A stretch of 64,000 bases of DNA from Bacillus pseudomycoides (GCF_002582035.1 NZ_NUQE01000094.1:1-64000); one strand, 5' to 3'; shown: positions 8,162-15,781, counted from the stretch's first letter. The notes: generated by a model from the sequence alone, not told the origin. Numbers and translations: made by a program.

Positions 8162-8356
8162 ATGGGAATCAAAATGATATATAAAAAGACGCTTGCTATG
8201 GATTTAATCAAACTTGGTCATGATTTGGAGTATACTTCTAAAAATCGTGAAAATCAGAAGTACCAAGTTTTTTTCTTTCAGGATTGTCCACAGCTTAGAA
8301 AAGACATGTGTATGCTATTGGGTCAAGAGTATATAGAAGAAAAACGTGTTGATTGA
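8162..8356 (+). CDS. Small phage-type protein, DUF5659-like
   Basis: A 64-residue soluble protein (MGIKMIYKKTLAMDLIKLGH, then YQVFFFQDCPQLRKDM). The pattern of a first 'YKKT…A..LI..GH' strand-helix and a 'KYQVFFF' strand resembles the small DUF5659 family found beside prophage regulators. RBS GGGGGA is 8-9 nt upstream. Function unknown. A terminator (AAAACGTG…CACGTTTT) begins inside its 3' end. Confidence 0.55.
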   Translation: MGIKMIYKKTLAMDLIKLGHDLEYTSKNRENQKYQVFFFQDCPQLRKDMCMLLGQEYIEEKRVD

Positions 8357-8367
8357 TGGCACGTTTT
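8341..8367 (+). terminator. Terminator of the 7889-8356 pair
   Basis: AAAACGTG at 8341-8348 pairs with CACGTTTT at 8360-8367, followed by TTG and TTTTATT. Confidence 0.55.
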
Positions 8368-8386
8368 TTGTTTTATTTACAAAAAA

Positions 8387-8412
8387 AGACTCTGAACAGT
8401 TTTTCAGAGTCT
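8387..8412 (-). terminator. Terminator of the 9643-8438 gene pair
   Basis: On the minus strand AGACTCTGA pairs perfectly with TCAGAGTCT around an 8-nt loop and is followed by TTTTTTTG. Confidence 0.75.
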
Positions 8413-8437
8413 CTAATTCAATTCTTACATTTTTTAT

Positions 8438-9070
8438 TTAATTGATTTCTATTAATCCAGTGACTTCGTTCTTATCAACCGTATGTAAAACAAATTTCAC
8501 ATTAAATTGCTTAGTATAACGTTTATTATTAACATCTTGATAATTTATTTCAAAAATAAAGAGCTCTTCTTGTTTATAAATATTATGCTTAACGCTTAAC
8601 TCTATATAAATACTATATAGTACAGTTAATGAATGTGGCATTAGTATAGTATCAGTAGTACTACTATCTGATTTATATGGTAGTAAAAAGTCAATTTTTT
8701 CATTTAAGTCATGAATCAAATATATTAACTTATTATGTTTACCTACGTATACATTTGACTTTGATTCATATTCAATAAGGTTATCGTTATTTATATCAAG
8801 CTCTTTTACCTTTATTACAAATTCATCATCTAATTTCCATGTTATTTTTATATTTTTTGCAGAACCTAATCCAATATTATAAATTGGTAATGTAATATTT
8901 TCAGGCTGAGCTAAACTCATTTTAAATGGTTTATCTTTAACATAAATATCAGGACGATTTGATGTTAACCTTTGCTTAGTAACGTTCCATAAAGTTCCTA
9001 ATGATACAAGAGAAGTGATGAAAGTAGCAATAGAAGTAACTGTTTTAATATCCAAAGTAAAAATCTCCAC
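8438..9070 (-). CDS. Hypothetical membrane-anchored protein (beta-rich domain)
   Basis: A 210-residue protein with one N-terminal hydrophobic helix (VTSIATFITSLVSLGTLW, about residues 10-28), followed by a strand-rich domain containing NITLPIYNIGLGSAKNIKI, an arrangement seen in membrane-anchored beta-sandwich proteins of unknown function. It begins 6 bp after the stop of the upstream gene at 9077, so the two are one operon ending at the 8387 terminator. Very AT-rich, unlike the core chromosome. I do not recognise the family. The position in a prophage accessory slot suggests, without proof, a lysogenic-conversion or exclusion role. Confidence 0.65.
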   Translation of the reverse strand: MEIFTLDIKTVTSIATFITSLVSLGTLWNVTKQRLTSNRPDIYVKDKPFKMSLAQPENITLPIYNIGLGSAKNIKITWKLDDEFVIKVKELDINNDNLIEYESKSNVYVGKHNKLIYLIHDLNEKIDFLLPYKSDSSTTDTILMPHSLTVLYSIYIELSVKHNIYKQEELFIFEINYQDVNNKRYTKQFNVKFVLHTVDKNEVTGLIEIN

Positions 9071-9076
9071 TTTATT

Positions 9077-9643
9077 TTAAATTTTTAATTTCCTTTTCAT
9101 TTTTTTGTATTTTTTCCTAAATCGTTTAAGGGCCAAATTAATAGATATTTCATTAGAATATCCTAAATCAAGAGACTCAGGCAATTCATCATCTATTAAA
9201 TTTTCACAATCCTTTCTCAAATTATTGTAAATTATCGCCATCCAAAAGAACAAATCATTCATTTCTTTGTACAAAGATAAAGGAGCAGTTTGATTAATTT
9301 GGTTTAGCAAAATTATAAAGTTAGTTATTTCTTCATTTTCTAGTTCAGGATTCATTACTTTTACTGTAAGTTCCAAATTCTGTTTTAAGTTAATAAAATC
9401 ATTATCAGTTAATACCTTTCTTGCAATTTTTCTCTCTTTCCCTAGAGTAAAAAATAATATGTTTTCTATTTCTTCTTCAAATTGATTAATATAAATTTGT
9501 GCTTCGTTAAAACGAATGTAATACAGAGTATTATTATCTCTTTGCGATTTATTTAATTGCCACCTAGCTATAGTGTAGGCTCCCACCACACCTACAAAAC
9601 TTCCTATAGAACTGCTTAATGTATTCCCCAAAAAATCTGACAT
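9077..9643 (-). CDS. Hypothetical membrane-anchored helical protein
   Basis: A 188-residue protein starting MSDFLGNTLSSSIGSFVGVV with one membrane segment at about residues 10-27, followed by a charged, helical cytoplasmic-type domain and a basic tail (KRFRKKYKKMKRKLKI). RBS GGGGGAAATT precedes the ATG. First gene of a two-gene operon with 8438. No recognised family. Confidence 0.65.
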   Translation of the reverse strand: MSDFLGNTLSSSIGSFVGVVGAYTIARWQLNKSQRDNNTLYYIRFNEAQIYINQFEEEIENILFFTLGKERKIARKVLTDNDFINLKQNLELTVKVMNPELENEEITNFIILLNQINQTAPLSLYKEMNDLFFWMAIIYNNLRKDCENLIDDELPESLDLGYSNEISINLALKRFRKKYKKMKRKLKI

Positions 9644-9817
9644 AATTTCCCCCTTTTCAAATATCTACATTTTACTACAATTATATCAAGCTTTCGGCAT
9701 TTAAAAAAATTATTACAAAAGTACCATATTTGTAATTCGCATTTGCCGAGGGTAAATTTTGATCTTAGCTCATACCATGTATCTCCCCTTCAACAGGGTT
9801 GGTAAATTTCACATACA

Positions 9818-9851
9818 AAAAGACATTAAATTATACGTTTAATGTCTTTTT
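9818..9851 (-). terminator. Terminator of the 9856 gene
   Basis: AAAAGACATTAAA and its complement TTTAATGTCTTTT flank a 7-nt loop just after the stop; the minus strand continues into TTTTTG. Confidence 0.8.
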
Positions 9852-9855
9852 CTCG

Positions 9856-10527
9856 CTATAAATTTATATTAGCGTTTTGAATTTTTTTATCTATTTCCTT
9901 TAAAAATTCTTCTCTTTTTTCATTGCTGGTTTCATTGACTAATGTATCAAAATCTACTAAAGAATATTGGTCAAGTGCATCTCTAGCAATCATCCTTATA
10001 TTTACGACCTTATTAATCGCTTCTTCATAATCTCTTTCCTCAGAGTACACGTATAAGTATGCCAAAATTTTAGTATTATGCAATAATTGAAATTCCACGT
10101 TTGATTCTAGCTTAAAATCCAACTCTTGGAAGATATTCTTACTATATAATAAGAAATAATAACAAATTTTTAACTGTGCGATTTTTTCTGTATCTCCTCT
10201 AAAATCCTCCATATATAATAAAGTTTTATATTCAAGATGTAATGATTGTAAATGTTCATTACCATAATGAACTTTTTTGAACATATTATCTATTACGGTT
10301 GAGATATCTATCTCTCCTTTAGCATCATGTCCTTTTCTAGGCAACGTTTCTATATGAACGAATGTCAATATATCTATGAAGAATTCAGAAATGAAATTTT
10401 CATAGACTTCTTTCAAATATTTTTTTTCTTCTCTTCTATATGTTAACCAGTTATTTAAAAATTGTGCCGCAACAGCAGCAATCAATGCTACAGATGCTGT
10501 AATAATTGCAGGAATATACGTTTCCAA
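9856..10527 (-). CDS. Hypothetical membrane-anchored helical protein
   Basis: A 223-residue protein with a TTG start supported by GGAGGAG 7 nt upstream. Residues 5-28 (YIPAIITASVALIAAVAAQF) form a single membrane helix, followed by a basic turn (TYRREEKKY) and about 190 residues of helical sequence. The topology matches the two genes to its right (one N-terminal helix, cytoplasmic domain). Monocistronic, with its own terminator. No family recognised. Confidence 0.65.
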   Translation of the reverse strand: METYIPAIITASVALIAAVAAQFLNNWLTYRREEKKYLKEVYENFISEFFIDILTFVHIETLPRKGHDAKGEIDISTVIDNMFKKVHYGNEHLQSLHLEYKTLLYMEDFRGDTEKIAQLKICYYFLLYSKNIFQELDFKLESNVEFQLLHNTKILAYLYVYSEERDYEEAINKVVNIRMIARDALDQYSLVDFDTLVNETSNEKREEFLKEIDKKIQNANINL

Positions 10528-10671
10528 ATTCAGACTCCTCCTTCTTTTTTGTAATATTTATTTTATCGCACAAAAACAAGAAATGACAATCAATATAATC
10601 AAATAACACACCAAATTGACGAGCATTTCGTGTTATTTATATCCGCATACACTTACTATTGCATACAACAA

Positions 10672-10697
10672 AACCACGCCCAGTGACGAGCGTGGTT
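10672..10697. terminator. Terminator-like hairpin in 10528-10853 gap
   Basis: AACCACGC pairs with GCGTGGTT around a 10-nt loop. The rest of this 320-bp gap shows only a possible promoter for the next gene (TATAAT at 10819-10824 with CTGTCA 16 bp upstream). Confidence 0.45.
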
Positions 10698-10853
10698 CGT
10701 TTATTTATATATAATTTTTATCGTGGGTTGTTCGTCACCTTTTTCATACGTCCATTCAATTCGCTCAATGATGAAATTTTCTTAGGAATTCATTCCTGTC
10801 ATCTATAGTTCTTTTCAATATAATATTAGTACATTTGTACTGGAGGAATGAAC

Positions 10854-11312
10854 ATGATAGATAAAAAGAAACACAGTTTGTATTCCACATGGAAAAATAT
10901 GAAAGATAGATGTTATTGCAAAACAAACGGAAATTACAAATATTACGGTGCCAAAGGCGTTACAGTTGAGGAACCATGGCATGATTTCGATAATTTCGTG
11001 TATGACATTGATAATCGAATGCCAAATGGTCATTTACTATACAGTTCTGATTATCAGTTGGATAAAGATTTGAACGGTGGAAAAATATATTCGCTCGAAA
11101 ATTGTGTTGTTATTTCCAAAGATAAAAACTGGAAAATGGCATATCAAAAACAACAAAAACGGATTGTAGCGATGAATGAAAATGAAGAAATTATGTTTCA
11201 ATCCATTTCCGAAGCAAGTCGAAATTTGAACATTCCAAGGAATACAGTCCAATATTATTTAAAAAATAAGAAGCGGCACCCCGTTGGTTATCAATTTAAA
11301 TATTGCTGTTAA
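10854..11312 (+). CDS. NUMOD/AP2-like phage DNA-binding protein (homing-endonuclease-like)
   Basis: About 152 residues from the ATG at 10854, chosen because GGAGG lies 7 nt upstream; the ATG at 10848 is only 1 nt from it. The N-terminal half (HSLYSTWKNMKDRCYCKTNG, then YYGAKGVTVEEPWHDFDNF) has the W…RC…YYG…G…V…W pattern of DNA-binding domains in phage HNH/AP2 homing proteins. The C-terminal half (ISEASRNLNIPRNTVQYYL, then GYQFKY) is a NUMOD1-type HTH repeat. No HNH catalytic motif is clear, so it may be a DNA-binding remnant. Confidence 0.6.
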   Translation: MIDKKKHSLYSTWKNMKDRCYCKTNGNYKYYGAKGVTVEEPWHDFDNFVYDIDNRMPNGHLLYSSDYQLDKDLNGGKIYSLENCVVISKDKNWKMAYQKQQKRIVAMNENEEIMFQSISEASRNLNIPRNTVQYYLKNKKRHPVGYQFKYCC

Positions 11313-11337
11313 AATATCTTGATGAGTGTCAATCGAA

Positions 11338-11395
11338 TATGTATAATTGTGATAACAGAATTATCGGAGAGTTGATTTATCAACAATTATACATA
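11338..11395. repeat. Nested palindromes at right end of element A
   Basis: Outer arms TATGTATAATTGT (11338-11350) and ACAATTATACATA (11383-11395) are exact complements. Between them are two smaller palindromes, GATAA-N5-TTATC (11351-11365) and GTTGAT-TT-ATCAAC (11371-11384). A single strand could fold into a three-way cruciform. It ends 28 bp left of the internal att core. A 15-bp piece (aattatacataatat) recurs at 14000-14014. Confidence 0.6.
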
Positions 11396-11423
11396 ATATG
11401 ATACCGTACATATACTTCCAAAC

Positions 11424-11466
11424 CTTGACAGGGTGGAGGTCGCTGGTTCGAACCCAGTCGGGATCA
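11424..11466 (+). tRNA. Second 3' half of tRNA-Val(GAC), internal att site
   Basis: Identical in sequence to 3243-3285, again starting at the anticodon loop and ending GGGATCA. Left of it is non-tRNA DNA (atacttccaaac), so it is not a complete gene. Confidence 0.8.
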
Positions 11467-11475
11467 TAGTTATAG

Positions 11476-11507
11476 AAACCGTGTCAAATCAACGTTTGAT
11501 GCGGTTT
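11476..11507 (+). terminator. Terminator after the second tRNA half
   Basis: AAACCGTGTCAAA and TTTGATGCGGTTT form the same hairpin as at 3295-3326, followed by TTTATTTTG. Confidence 0.65.
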
Positions 11508-11540
11508 TTTATTTTGTAAGCTTGTATTCAAAAGGGGGCG

Positions 11541-11560
11541 TGGTCACAATTTTGGTCACA
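11541..11560 (+). repeat. Paired TGGTCACA repeats (left end of B)
   Basis: TGGTCACA at 11541-11548 and 11553-11560, with the same 12-bp period and the same position relative to the core as in element A. Confidence 0.45.
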
Positions 11561-11564
11561 TTAC

Positions 11565-11630
11565 CTACAAAATCTCTTCTATTTTATTCACTGCATCTTC
11601 TTGCATCGTTGGCAGTACATGCGAATAAGT
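11565..11630 (-). pseudogene. int: Integrase 3' remnant of element B
   Basis: The minus strand encodes the last 21 residues of the element A integrase (TYSHVLPTMQED through KIEEIL*), including the nucleophilic Tyr, then homology stops abruptly. The stop codon is 141 bp from the core, exactly as in element A. Confidence 0.8.
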
Positions 11631-11811
11631 TACATTAATGTTACAAACAATTCTTAACGAAATATTGATTTTATTACAAACACTCTTAGCTTAGCCCTCT
11701 TTAACAGACAATTCTAGACACTCCATTCTTCTCCTTGTAATGAGCAGAGAGTTGAATCTGCGCTATCCCGTGAGTCATGTCCTGTTTCGTAAAAAAAGTA
11801 AAGATAAAAAA

Positions 11812-11829
11812 GACCTCCCAAAGGAAGTC
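11812..11829 (-). terminator. Terminator of the 13145-11880 gene pair
   Basis: GACTTCC pairs with GGAGGTC (one wobble) around TTTG on the minus strand, followed by TTTTTTATC. Confidence 0.6.
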
Positions 11830-11879
11830 CATTTTTTAATTACATAATGTTATGAGCGGTTCAAGTATTTGTTCTCCAC

Positions 11880-12164
11880 TTACTTTTCCTTGAGAGCCTT
11901 GATAATTGCTCCAGTTGCGATTAACACTGTTCCTGCTACAAAGAATGCCGCACTAAGAGTAAAATAGCCTGTAAGGATATTTGAGTTGATGATGTAATTA
12001 TATGCATCTCCACCAACGTAAGCATGCTTGTTCAAATCACTATACTCACTAGCCATATAGTATCCTTGGATTCTATCAATTCCTAGATACAGCAATACTG
12101 CTGAATGAATGTAAAAGATAACTGCCCAAATTGCCCATTTTTTTGCTTTTATATAAGCCCACAT
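11880..12164 (-). CDS. Small membrane protein (2-3 TM), prophage-associated
   Basis: 94 residues with a hydrophobic segment at about 10-28 (WAIWAVIFYIHSAVLLYLG) and another at about 66-88 (GYFTLSAAFFVAGTVLIATG), separated by a polar loop. RBS AGGAG precedes the ATG. Lies 24 bp after the gene at 12189, so likely the same operon. Function unknown. Confidence 0.65.
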   Translation of the reverse strand: MWAYIKAKKWAIWAVIFYIHSAVLLYLGIDRIQGYYMASEYSDLNKHAYVGGDAYNYIINSNILTGYFTLSAAFFVAGTVLIATGAIIKALKEK

Positions 12165-12188
12165 GATGATTCTCCTTTTCTGTGTTTG

Positions 12189-13145
12189 TTATTCATTTTC
12201 CGAATAGACGATGTTCCAAGATGTCTCAAGACTCTCAATGTTCGCTTCTGCTTTCTCGTAGTCTTCTTTAGCAGATTGTAAAAGGGATCCATAATCCAGG
12301 TCTTCCTCCCCGCCATTACCGTCAAATTGCTTCATGATTTTGAGCTGCTTCTCAGTAGAAGATTTAAGGGTTTTGACAGCTTCTCCAATTAATTTAGACT
12401 CTTTATCGGAGAAGACGTTTGGATATTCTCCAAAATTTTTCTCGATTCGCTGCAAAGTTGGATATGTGTATGTTTCAACAGTTTTGATCCCATCCTGCGC
12501 TTGCTTGATCACATCAGCATCAGAAGAATCTGTGTTCATGGACGCTAGCCTAGATAAATCATTGCCCGCATTGTCCATATCCACTACTTTTAGCACGTTG
12601 TGGAAATCGTCCATCAACACAGCCTGATAGATGACACTTGGATCTTCGAGACGCTTATTCGCTTTATTGGCTTCTTCAGTTGAAAAGGAAGAAATTTTCT
12701 TCTTTGCATCCATAATTGTGTTTCTCATCGTTTCGTTATCATTGATAATCTCTTCATGTTTCATTCCAATTGTTTCCGTAAGAAGCGCAAGATCTTTTTT
12801 AATTTCAGGGAAATCCTCTTTCTCGATCCACCCTGATTTTTGGGACGCCTCATCAATTTTCTTTGTGACAGCATCAGCTTTCGCAAGAAATTCCGCTTTT
12901 ATTTCATCGGTTTTTTTCGTATCAATGGTTTCTGCATTTTTAGCAGAGGCTACCTGGTCCTTATTCTCTTTACTCGTAGAATCTCCATCCGTATATTGCG
13001 CGCACACCATCCATATAACTAAACATCCTGCAGTTAACCCAAACCATTTCTTCTCATTGCCTTTTCTTTTCAAAAGGGACATCATACCCATGATGAATAG
13101 AGAAATTGCTCCTAAAAAACTAATGAAAGACAAAAAACCAAACAT
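12189..13145 (-). CDS. Membrane-anchored extracytoplasmic helical protein, prophage-associated
   Basis: 318 residues: two hydrophobic segments (about 2-21 and 36-52), then a long charged, largely helical domain (residues 70-315) with coiled-coil character (DEIKAEFLAKADAVTKKIDE). RBS GAGGGG lies 8-9 nt upstream. G+C content and codon choice are closer to the core chromosome than the element A genes. I do not recognise a family; a cell-surface role is plausible from topology. Confidence 0.65.
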   Translation of the reverse strand: MFGFLSFISFLGAISLFIMGMMSLLKRKGNEKKWFGLTAGCLVIWMVCAQYTDGDSTSKENKDQVASAKNAETIDTKKTDEIKAEFLAKADAVTKKIDEASQKSGWIEKEDFPEIKKDLALLTETIGMKHEEIINDNETMRNTIMDAKKKISSFSTEEANKANKRLEDPSVIYQAVLMDDFHNVLKVVDMDNAGNDLSRLASMNTDSSDADVIKQAQDGIKTVETYTYPTLQRIEKNFGEYPNVFSDKESKLIGEAVKTLKSSTEKQLKIMKQFDGNGGEEDLDYGSLLQSAKEDYEKAEANIESLETSWNIVYSENE

Positions 13146-13335
13146 TCTAAAGTCCCCTCACATTGTATGTATTTACTAAGCAGCTTGATTAAAAATCCTG
13201 ATAATATAATAAATTGACAACTTAATAATCAAAGACAATAATAACATTCAGATGCCAAATATAACAATAATCTCTTGAAAAAAACAGATAAAGTAAAATT
13301 ATTCACAAAAAACATATTATAGAAAATATCGCTAC

Positions 13336-13990
13336 CTATACTATTATCATGTAAATGTATTCTCTGTTTTGGTATTCTGCATATAACACCCTTTTATCAC
13401 CAACCTTACGTTGTACTTTTAATTGATAGCGTAGGGCATTTAGTTTTCTTGCTGTCATACTTAATTTCTGTAATAGTAAAAGAGTTCGTACTATCCAATA
13501 CGTTATCATGGTATTCAGCTTTAGGCTCAAGTACTTCGATTACTTCTTGTTGTTCGGCAACCTTGAATTCCGCTAATTTTCTAGCTTCTTGCTCATTCTT
13601 TAAGTTAGTAACAAGCTCAATAAGAAAGTCTGGACTTGTTAACACCTTCTGTAGAGTGTTCTCCGTCATGTAAGCCCCATGTTTTCGGATGGTAGGGAGA
13701 ACCTCATTTGTAACCCATTTCTTAAATGCTTTCGCCCGCGGTTTTCGGCTTCGTAATATTAACGAGTATAGACCAGATTCACTTACGACTATCATTTCAC
13801 TTTTGTAATCAGAACCACTGTGCTTAATAAGCACCTTATCTTTTTCATCATCATCAAGATATTTTGTAGAGTCTTTTGCACTTTTAAGCTCTGGCACATC
13901 TGTAACATCTTTTGCTACGAACCATGGCTCGCCATCTTTCATGACAGTTCAAACCTGTCCGAGTTTTTCATTTCCAAAAATTCATTCGTA
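13336..13990 (-). pseudogene. BRO-N domain phage antirepressor, two frameshifts
   Basis: The main frame (13406-13942) gives MKDGEPWFVAKDVTD, a YLDDDEKDKVLIKHSG strand and SESGLYSLILRSRKPRAKAF, the BRO-N core of phage antirepressors. The N-terminal residues (EFLEMKNSDRFEL) lie in another frame upstream and are cut off by a stop. The C-terminal part (MTARKLNALRYQLKVQRKVG, then DKRVLYAEYQNR) is in a third frame at 13336-13460. At least two indels separate these pieces, so no full-length product is expected. Confidence 0.8.
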
Positions 13991-14142
13991 TCGGATATGA
14001 ATTATACATAATATCGTGTGAATTAGAGGGCTATGTATCCCTTGCTGCAAAATGTGGAAAATAGCCCCCACACTGCACACAAAAAGGAATGAGTCACCAC
14101 ACTCCCTTTACCATTATACAGATAGTTAAGAACATAATTTTG

Positions 14143-14160
14143 TGGTCACAAATGGTCACA
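14143..14160 (+). repeat. Paired TGGTCACA repeats (right end)
   Basis: TGGTCACA at 14143-14150 and 14153-14160, 10 bp apart, about 107 bp from the right att core. Same orientation as the left-end pairs. Confidence 0.4.
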
Positions 14161-14236
14161 TAACTTACAATAACCATTGCTTTTTTTATGGAATTTCATT
14201 TGTATAAACTCGTGAAAGTGCCTTTAAATCAACGTT

Positions 14237-14271
14237 TCCCCCGTAGCTCAGCAGGGAGAGCACCACCTTGA
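14237..14271 (+). tRNA. 5' half of tRNA-Val(GAC) at right element end
   Basis: TCCCCCG acceptor strand, TA, D arm GCTC-AGCAGGGA-GAGC, A, anticodon stem CCACC and loop start TTGA. The D arm pairs internally; the anticodon stem pairs with GGTGG of the 3' half. Acceptor positions 4-7 pair with the 3' half but positions 1-3 do not, so the rebuilt tRNA would be defective at its end or has diverged. Confidence 0.75.
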
Positions 14272-14605
14272 TACTATGGATACGCATCCCAAGCAGCCTT
14301 CTGCGTTTTGTCTGGATTTTTAGCAACAAACGTGAATTGTTGAAATTGTCCGGGTAAAATCCCTTCTCCAGTCGCTTCCCATATAACCGATTTAATCTTT
14401 CCAGATGCATCTTTCTATTCATCTACTTTCCATCCAGGTACCGGTTCATATTGCTGAAACTCGACTCTCTCTGGCATTTTTAAAGTAATTTTCGTTGTTG
14501 GCATATCCTTTTCAACAGAGACCTTTACCGTATACGTTTCCCAAGATCCCGCTTCGGAAGTAGCTGGCTTTACAGTTACAAAAAATGTATTAGACTGAAC
14601 TTTAT
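14272..14605 (-). pseudogene. ycnI: ycnI (DUF1775) 5' fragment
   Basis: The minus strand reads FVTVKPATSEAGSWETYTVK, the motif KMPERVEFQQYEPVPGWKVDE, stop, KDASGKIKSVIWEATGEGIL, and WDAYP, stop, YQ, up to the element. This is the extracytoplasmic domain of a YcnI-type protein. Two in-frame stops and the loss of the start and signal peptide (stop just upstream near 14615) show that the gene was decaying independently of the insertion. Residues join directly to the 3' fragment at 3016-3242. Confidence 0.8.
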
Positions 14606-14829
14606 TGATACAACCCTATTCTTTCTTCTATTTTTACCTCATCTCATAAAATAAAGATTTAGATTCACCATTATATGTCATGAATAGATAATGGATTGTA
14701 TTAAAATAAAGTATTAGACTAAATAGCAGATATGCGATTTTTATACGGGAAATAAGGACAATTCTGAGAAACCATACTTACTAAAACAGGTATGTATACA
14801 TTCTTGCATAAAGCTTTCAAAAGAGAAAA

Positions 14830-14866
14830 GAGGCTTAATCCTTAATGAATAAGGGATTAGCCTTTT
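14830..14866 (+). terminator. Terminator-like hairpin in the 14606-14964 gap
   Basis: AGGCTTAATCCTTA pairs imperfectly with TAAGGGATTAGCCT, followed by TTTTTGTTT. No gene precedes it on the plus strand; nothing else is seen in this 360-bp gap. Confidence 0.5.
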
Positions 14867-14964
14867 TGTTTACTACGTATAATGTATGTAAGGAGATTAT
14901 CTCATGGGTTAATGACAAATTTTAGGTGGGGAATATTTGACGCTTACAGTTAATTCAAGAATCA

Positions 14965-15531
14965 TTATTTTGATTCTTTCACTTTCACAGGCATACTTCC
15001 TATCACATCCGCTCCATTTTTTAAAGTTACTTTTACATTTCCAGATTCTTCAAACGTATAAGGAGACAGTACATAAATTTCTTTTATTTTAAATTTCTGA
15101 TTCAAGTCTTGTATAGATCTAGCCGTAAGTAAAGACATTTTAGGTTCCCAAACTTCTTCTTTTCCAGATGGATACGTGATGAACATTCGAACATCTGCTG
15201 GGTGAATATCCTTCCAAAGTATGATATACATTTGCGTTTCTTGCCCTTTTTTAATCAATGTATCCGAATAATACCCTAACTCTCCAACGTTTCCAAAAAC
15301 AGTATGTTTCTCATTGTTTACTGTAATATCAATAAACGGGAGTTTGTATGTCATTTTATGATATATTCCGTAAGCTATACAAAAGATAGAAATAATCGCA
15401 AGTCCTAGAAGAAATTTTTTCAGTTGTTTCCCTTGAAAACTTACCATCATAACTGAATTTGGAGTGAATTTTTCTGCTAATAAAAAAACAAGGATTACAA
15501 TTAAAATTCCAATCCCAATAAAAATATACAT
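14965..15531 (-). CDS. Hypothetical membrane protein
   Basis: 188 residues from MYIFIGIGILIVILVFLLAE; this start has GGGAGGG 7 nt upstream, whereas the longer frame reaching 15666 has none. Two membrane helices (about residues 2-20 and 38-57) are followed by a strand-rich extracytoplasmic domain (FIDITVNNEKHTVFGNVGEL and so on). No family recognised. Confidence 0.7.
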   Translation of the reverse strand: MYIFIGIGILIVILVFLLAEKFTPNSVMMVSFQGKQLKKFLLGLAIISIFCIAYGIYHKMTYKLPFIDITVNNEKHTVFGNVGELGYYSDTLIKKGQETQMYIILWKDIHPADVRMFITYPSGKEEVWEPKMSLLTARSIQDLNQKFKIKEIYVLSPYTFEESGNVKVTLKNGADVIGSMPVKVKESK

Positions 15532-15781
15532 ACAATTCCCTCCCGCTAGATACATGTAAATTGCACCTCTTAAACGCTTTTTCTCACCGCCTCCCTCGTT
15601 TTCCTTCCTTACTACCATAAAAATTTTAAAAATGAAGATACTCACTCTTCTACTGTGATTAAACATTACTTACAAGATGTTTTCTGTGAAATAATATATA
15701 TATGAGGGATCCTTTAAAATTAGAAAAGAACGGGCCGTTTATTTTTGGAGAGGATAAACATAATAACTTTTCACCCATATA

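Larger units (their letters stand above)
3243..11423. mobile_element. Element A: reduced prophage-like element
   Basis: Contains, left to right: tRNA 3' half and terminator, paired integrase-arm-like repeats, truncated integrase, two IS6-family copies around a possible nuclease gene, a truncated gene of unknown function, a small HTH protein, a small unknown protein, three membrane-anchored proteins, and a NUMOD-like DNA-binding protein. The DNA just left of the 11424 core is not tRNA 5' sequence, so this element's own attP would carry only the tRNA 3' half, the ordinary arrangement for a phage that uses a tRNA gene. Confidence 0.6.
3243..14271. mobile_element. Tandem tRNA-Val-type integrative elements inserted in ycnI
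   Basis: The insert is bounded by CTTGA at 3243-3247 and 14267-14271. Outside are the two halves of ycnI. Inside the left boundary is the 3' half of a tRNA-Val(GAC), and inside the right boundary its 5' half. An internal copy of the left end at 11424 divides the insert into element A (3243-11423) and element B (11424-14271). The tyrosine integrase lies next to the left end with its 3' end toward it, as in many Gram-positive prophages and ICEs. No structural phage, conjugation or replication genes are visible, so both elements are reduced. Order of integration is inferred. Confidence 0.8.
11424..14271. mobile_element. Element B: decayed prophage remnant
   Basis: Starts with a copy of the tRNA 3' half and terminator, has the paired TGGTCACA repeats, the last 21 integrase codons, two small membrane-protein genes, a doubly frameshifted antirepressor, a second TGGTCACA pair and finally the tRNA 5' half. 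Only about 2.85 kb remain, so most of the original phage is gone. Confidence 0.6.

Noticed and set aside
12334-13179. Plus-strand frames opposite the 12189-13145 gene
   Set aside because: Composition and lack of RBS show them to be shadows of the minus-strand gene.
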